From: Spirochaetota bacterium
GTDB lineage: Bacteria > Spirochaetota > UBA4802 > JAKQUI01
Reading direction: 5' to 3'
NCBI GenBank assembly: GCA_029562645.1
Contig: JAKQUI010000084.1
Coordinates: forward strand, 124,001-188,000
DNA: 64,000 bases
Position numbers and translations under genes: made by a program
The notes under the pieces: generated by a model
Told to the model about the DNA's origin: nothing
Database searches by the model: none
What the model saw: only the letters and a program-made list of their open reading frames with translations
In this document: in pieces, positions 62,430-64,000 of the stretch
How positions within the stretch are numbered: the first letter of the stretch is position 1
Layout of the letters: each line of letters starts with the position of its first letter

Positions 62430-63377
62430 CTAGATGCCGCCGCCGCCGGAAAACCCGTTCTCGTCGGGTGCGCCCTGCATGATTCGCCCGCCCGGCGGGA
62501 CGTCGCGCGTGAGCCACACGTTGCCGCCGATCACCGCGCCGCGCCCGATCGTCACGCGACCGAGCACCGTCGCGCCGGAGTAGATGATCACGTCGTCCTC
62601 CACGATGGGGTGGCGCGGGATCCCCTTGATGGGATTTCCCTTGTCGTCCATCGGGAAGCTCTTCGCGCCCAGCGTCACGCCCTGATAGAGACGGACATTG
62701 CGCCCGATCACCGAGGTCTCGCCGATCACCACGCCGGTGCCGTGGTCGATGAAGAAGCGCTCGCCGATCTCGGCCCCCGGGTGCAGGTCGATGCCCGTGC
62801 GCGAGTGCGCCATCTCGGTGATGATGCGCGGGATGAGCGGCACGTCGAGCCGATAGAGCTCGTGCGCGATGCGGAAGTTCGTGAGGGCCACGATGCTCGG
62901 ATAGCTGAAGATGGCCTCGCCGGAGCTCTTGGCGGCCGGGTCCCCCTCGAAGGCGGCGGCCACGTCGGTGGAGAGCAGATGGCGCACCTCGGGCAGCCGC
63001 TCGATGAAGCGCACGGCGATGTCGCGCGCCCGCCGCTCGCAATCGGCGCAGTCGAGCGTTTCGGTCTCGGCGCACGAGAAGCAGTAGCCGCGCTTGAGCT
63101 GCTCGGCCAGGAGCTGGTAGACCGTGTCCACCGACGCGCCGATGTAGTAGCCCATCGTCTCGGGCTTCACCTCGGAGTTGCCGAAATATCCGGGAAAGAG
63201 AATGGCGCGCAAGAGCTCGACGATCTCCGAGAGCCGCTCGATGGCCGGCATGGGAACGTCGTGGTTCGCGCGATGGTACACCGAGCGGTACGACCGCTCG
63301 TCGCACAGGTCCGACACCACCTGTCCGATCCGCGCCTGCGCGGCCTGCTCCCCGTTGTATGTTCGCAACTGTTTCAT
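62430..63377 (-). CDS. cysE: Serine O-acetyltransferase with zinc-finger-like insertion
   Basis: A 315-residue enzyme of the left-handed beta-helix (hexapeptide repeat) family making O-acetylserine for cysteine synthesis. Signatures: RIAHELYRLDVPLIPRIITEMAHS, TGIDLHPGAEIG, FFIDHGTGVVIGET and YQGVTLGAKSF. It is the longer EpsC-type form. Residues 99-113 hold two CxxC pairs (Cys99, 102, 110 and 113), probably zinc-binding. The start at 63377 has GGGGGAG upstream. It lies 15 bases downstream of the polyprenyl synthetase gene. Confidence 0.92.
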   Translation of the reverse strand: MKQLRTYNGEQAAQARIGQVVSDLCDERSYRSVYHRANHDVPMPAIERLSEIVELLRAILFPGYFGNSEVKPETMGYYIGASVDTVYQLLAEQLKRGYCFSCAETETLDCADCERRARDIAVRFIERLPEVRHLLSTDVAAAFEGDPAAKSSGEAIFSYPSIVALTNFRIAHELYRLDVPLIPRIITEMAHSRTGIDLHPGAEIGERFFIDHGTGVVIGETSVIGRNVRLYQGVTLGAKSFPMDDKGNPIKGIPRHPIVEDDVIIYSGATVLGRVTIGRGAVIGGNVWLTRDVPPGGRIMQGAPDENGFSGGGGI

Positions 63378-63391
63378 GGCCACTCCCCCGG

Positions 63392-64000
63392 TTATACGCG
63401 CGCAACCTCGTCGACCAGCGAATCGAAGACCTTCCGCTCCGCCTCGCGCAGCCTGCAGCCGGGCAACGCCTCGCGCGCCTGCCGGATCAGCACGCCCAGG
63501 CGGTCCGTCGCGATCTCGCGCACGCCGGTGCGATCGAAGACGTCGCGGATGGCGGCGATGTCCTTGGCCGTTTTGCGCGGCGCGCTGAAGCGGGAGATGA
63601 ACCGCTTTCGCTCGGCGTCAGAGAGCGAGGAAACCGCGAGCTCCACGAACAGCGTGAGCTTGCCCTCGGCGATATCGGAATCGGACGGCTTGCCGGTGTC
63701 CTTTTTTTTTCCGTACACGCCCAGGATGTCGTCCCGAAGCTGGAAGGCCATGCCCAGCGGTAGCGCAAATTGCATGATGGGGACCCGCTCCACGAGTCCC
63801 GCAACGCCGCGTACGCGACCGGAGAGGACATGGCCCATGCACATGGGATTGAGCACGGTGTAGTACGCTGTTTTAAGCAGCCCGATGCTCGTCGACACGC
63901 CGTTGCCGGGCGCGATGTCGGCCGGAAGGGAATGCATGATGTCGAGTATCTGCCCCCACGCCGTCAGCTCGTAGGTGTTCGCGAAGAGCTTCATGAACTC
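63392..64000 (-). CDS. Polyprenyl synthetase, C-terminal part
   Basis: The gene runs off the right edge; about 200 C-terminal residues are visible. The second Asp-rich motif appears as FQLRDDILGVYG, followed by TGKPSDSDIAEGKLTLFV, as in geranylgeranyl/farnesyl diphosphate synthases of the trans-prenyl family. GLLKTAYYT (substrate Lys region) and the helical end also match. Chain length cannot be judged without the first DDxxD motif, which lies outside the window. Confidence 0.88.
   Translation of the reverse strand, partial: EFMKLFANTYELTAWGQILDIMHSLPADIAPGNGVSTSIGLLKTAYYTVLNPMCMGHVLSGRVRGVAGLVERVPIMQFALPLGMAFQLRDDILGVYGKKKDTGKPSDSDIAEGKLTLFVELAVSSLSDAERKRFISRFSAPRKTAKDIAAIRDVFDRTGVREIATDRLGVLIRQAREALPGCRLREAERKVFDSLVDEVARV

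Overview
The window is a GC-rich chromosomal segment from a diderm bacterium. Many predicted lipoproteins carry a Cys lipobox, and an outer-membrane barrel-like protein and CPA2-type transporter are present. Signalling genes are unusually dense: two large PAS histidine kinases, two SpoIIE/PP2C phosphatases (one with a cyclic-nucleotide-binding domain), a class III nucleotide cyclase and a PAS-GGDEF protein. That mix, with MORN-like, ankyrin and WD40 surface proteins, fits Spirochaetota (Leptospira-related or environmental lineages) best. No rRNA or marker gene settles it, so the assignment is an inference. I saw no tRNA, rRNA, CRISPR array, prophage or recognisable transposase.

Layout. 1-8.4 kb: the start of a possible type III glutamine synthetase (cut by the edge), a MORN-repeat lipoprotein, a phosphodiesterase/MFS pair, two lipoproteins and a hybrid histidine kinase. 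8.5-16.3 kb: a 1437-residue 2-hydroxyacyl-CoA dehydratase activase, a cNMP-SpoIIE regulator, a LamG-like lipoprotein and a UDP-glucuronate-epimerase-like enzyme. 16.3-18.3 kb: a papain-type protease followed directly by a chagasin-type inhibitor of such proteases. 18.3-26.5 kb: PH-domain and outer-membrane proteins, endonuclease V, bacteriohemerythrin, a P-loop kinase, a MuiA-like protein, a HEAT protein and a B12-binding radical SAM enzyme. 27-36.7 kb: a Kef-type antiporter, DUF3124, a second histidine kinase, small enzymes, cyclopropane fatty acid synthase and a DUF6485 gene. 36.9-41.1 kb: a VapBC-like toxin-antitoxin pair, small unknown genes, an ankyrin lipoprotein and a pseudouridine synthase.

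41.1-47.8 kb is the most accessory-looking part. A DUF4384 protein, a secreted 14-WD40-repeat caspase-fold protein, a DUF559 endonuclease and a membrane/GAF-like protein all lie on the minus strand. Each intergenic space carries a copy of a palindromic dispersed repeat that abuts the stop codon of a gene and in two cases supplies its last codons. A DA1-like LIM/metallopeptidase follows.

48.9-57.9 kb holds an unusual lipoate gene set: a CoA-disulfide-reductase-like flavoenzyme, a GcvH-like lipoyl carrier, an HD hydrolase and a LipA-type lipoyl synthase in one operon, then a diguanylate cyclase gene overlapping a split lipoate-protein ligase (separate accessory domain plus catalytic subunit). 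No glycine-cleavage or 2-oxoacid dehydrogenase gene is nearby, so the carrier's partner is unknown. 58-64 kb has a small zinc-ribbon protein, a nucleotide cyclase overlapping a 7TM-HAMP-SpoIIE gene, serine acetyltransferase and a polyprenyl synthetase running off the right edge.
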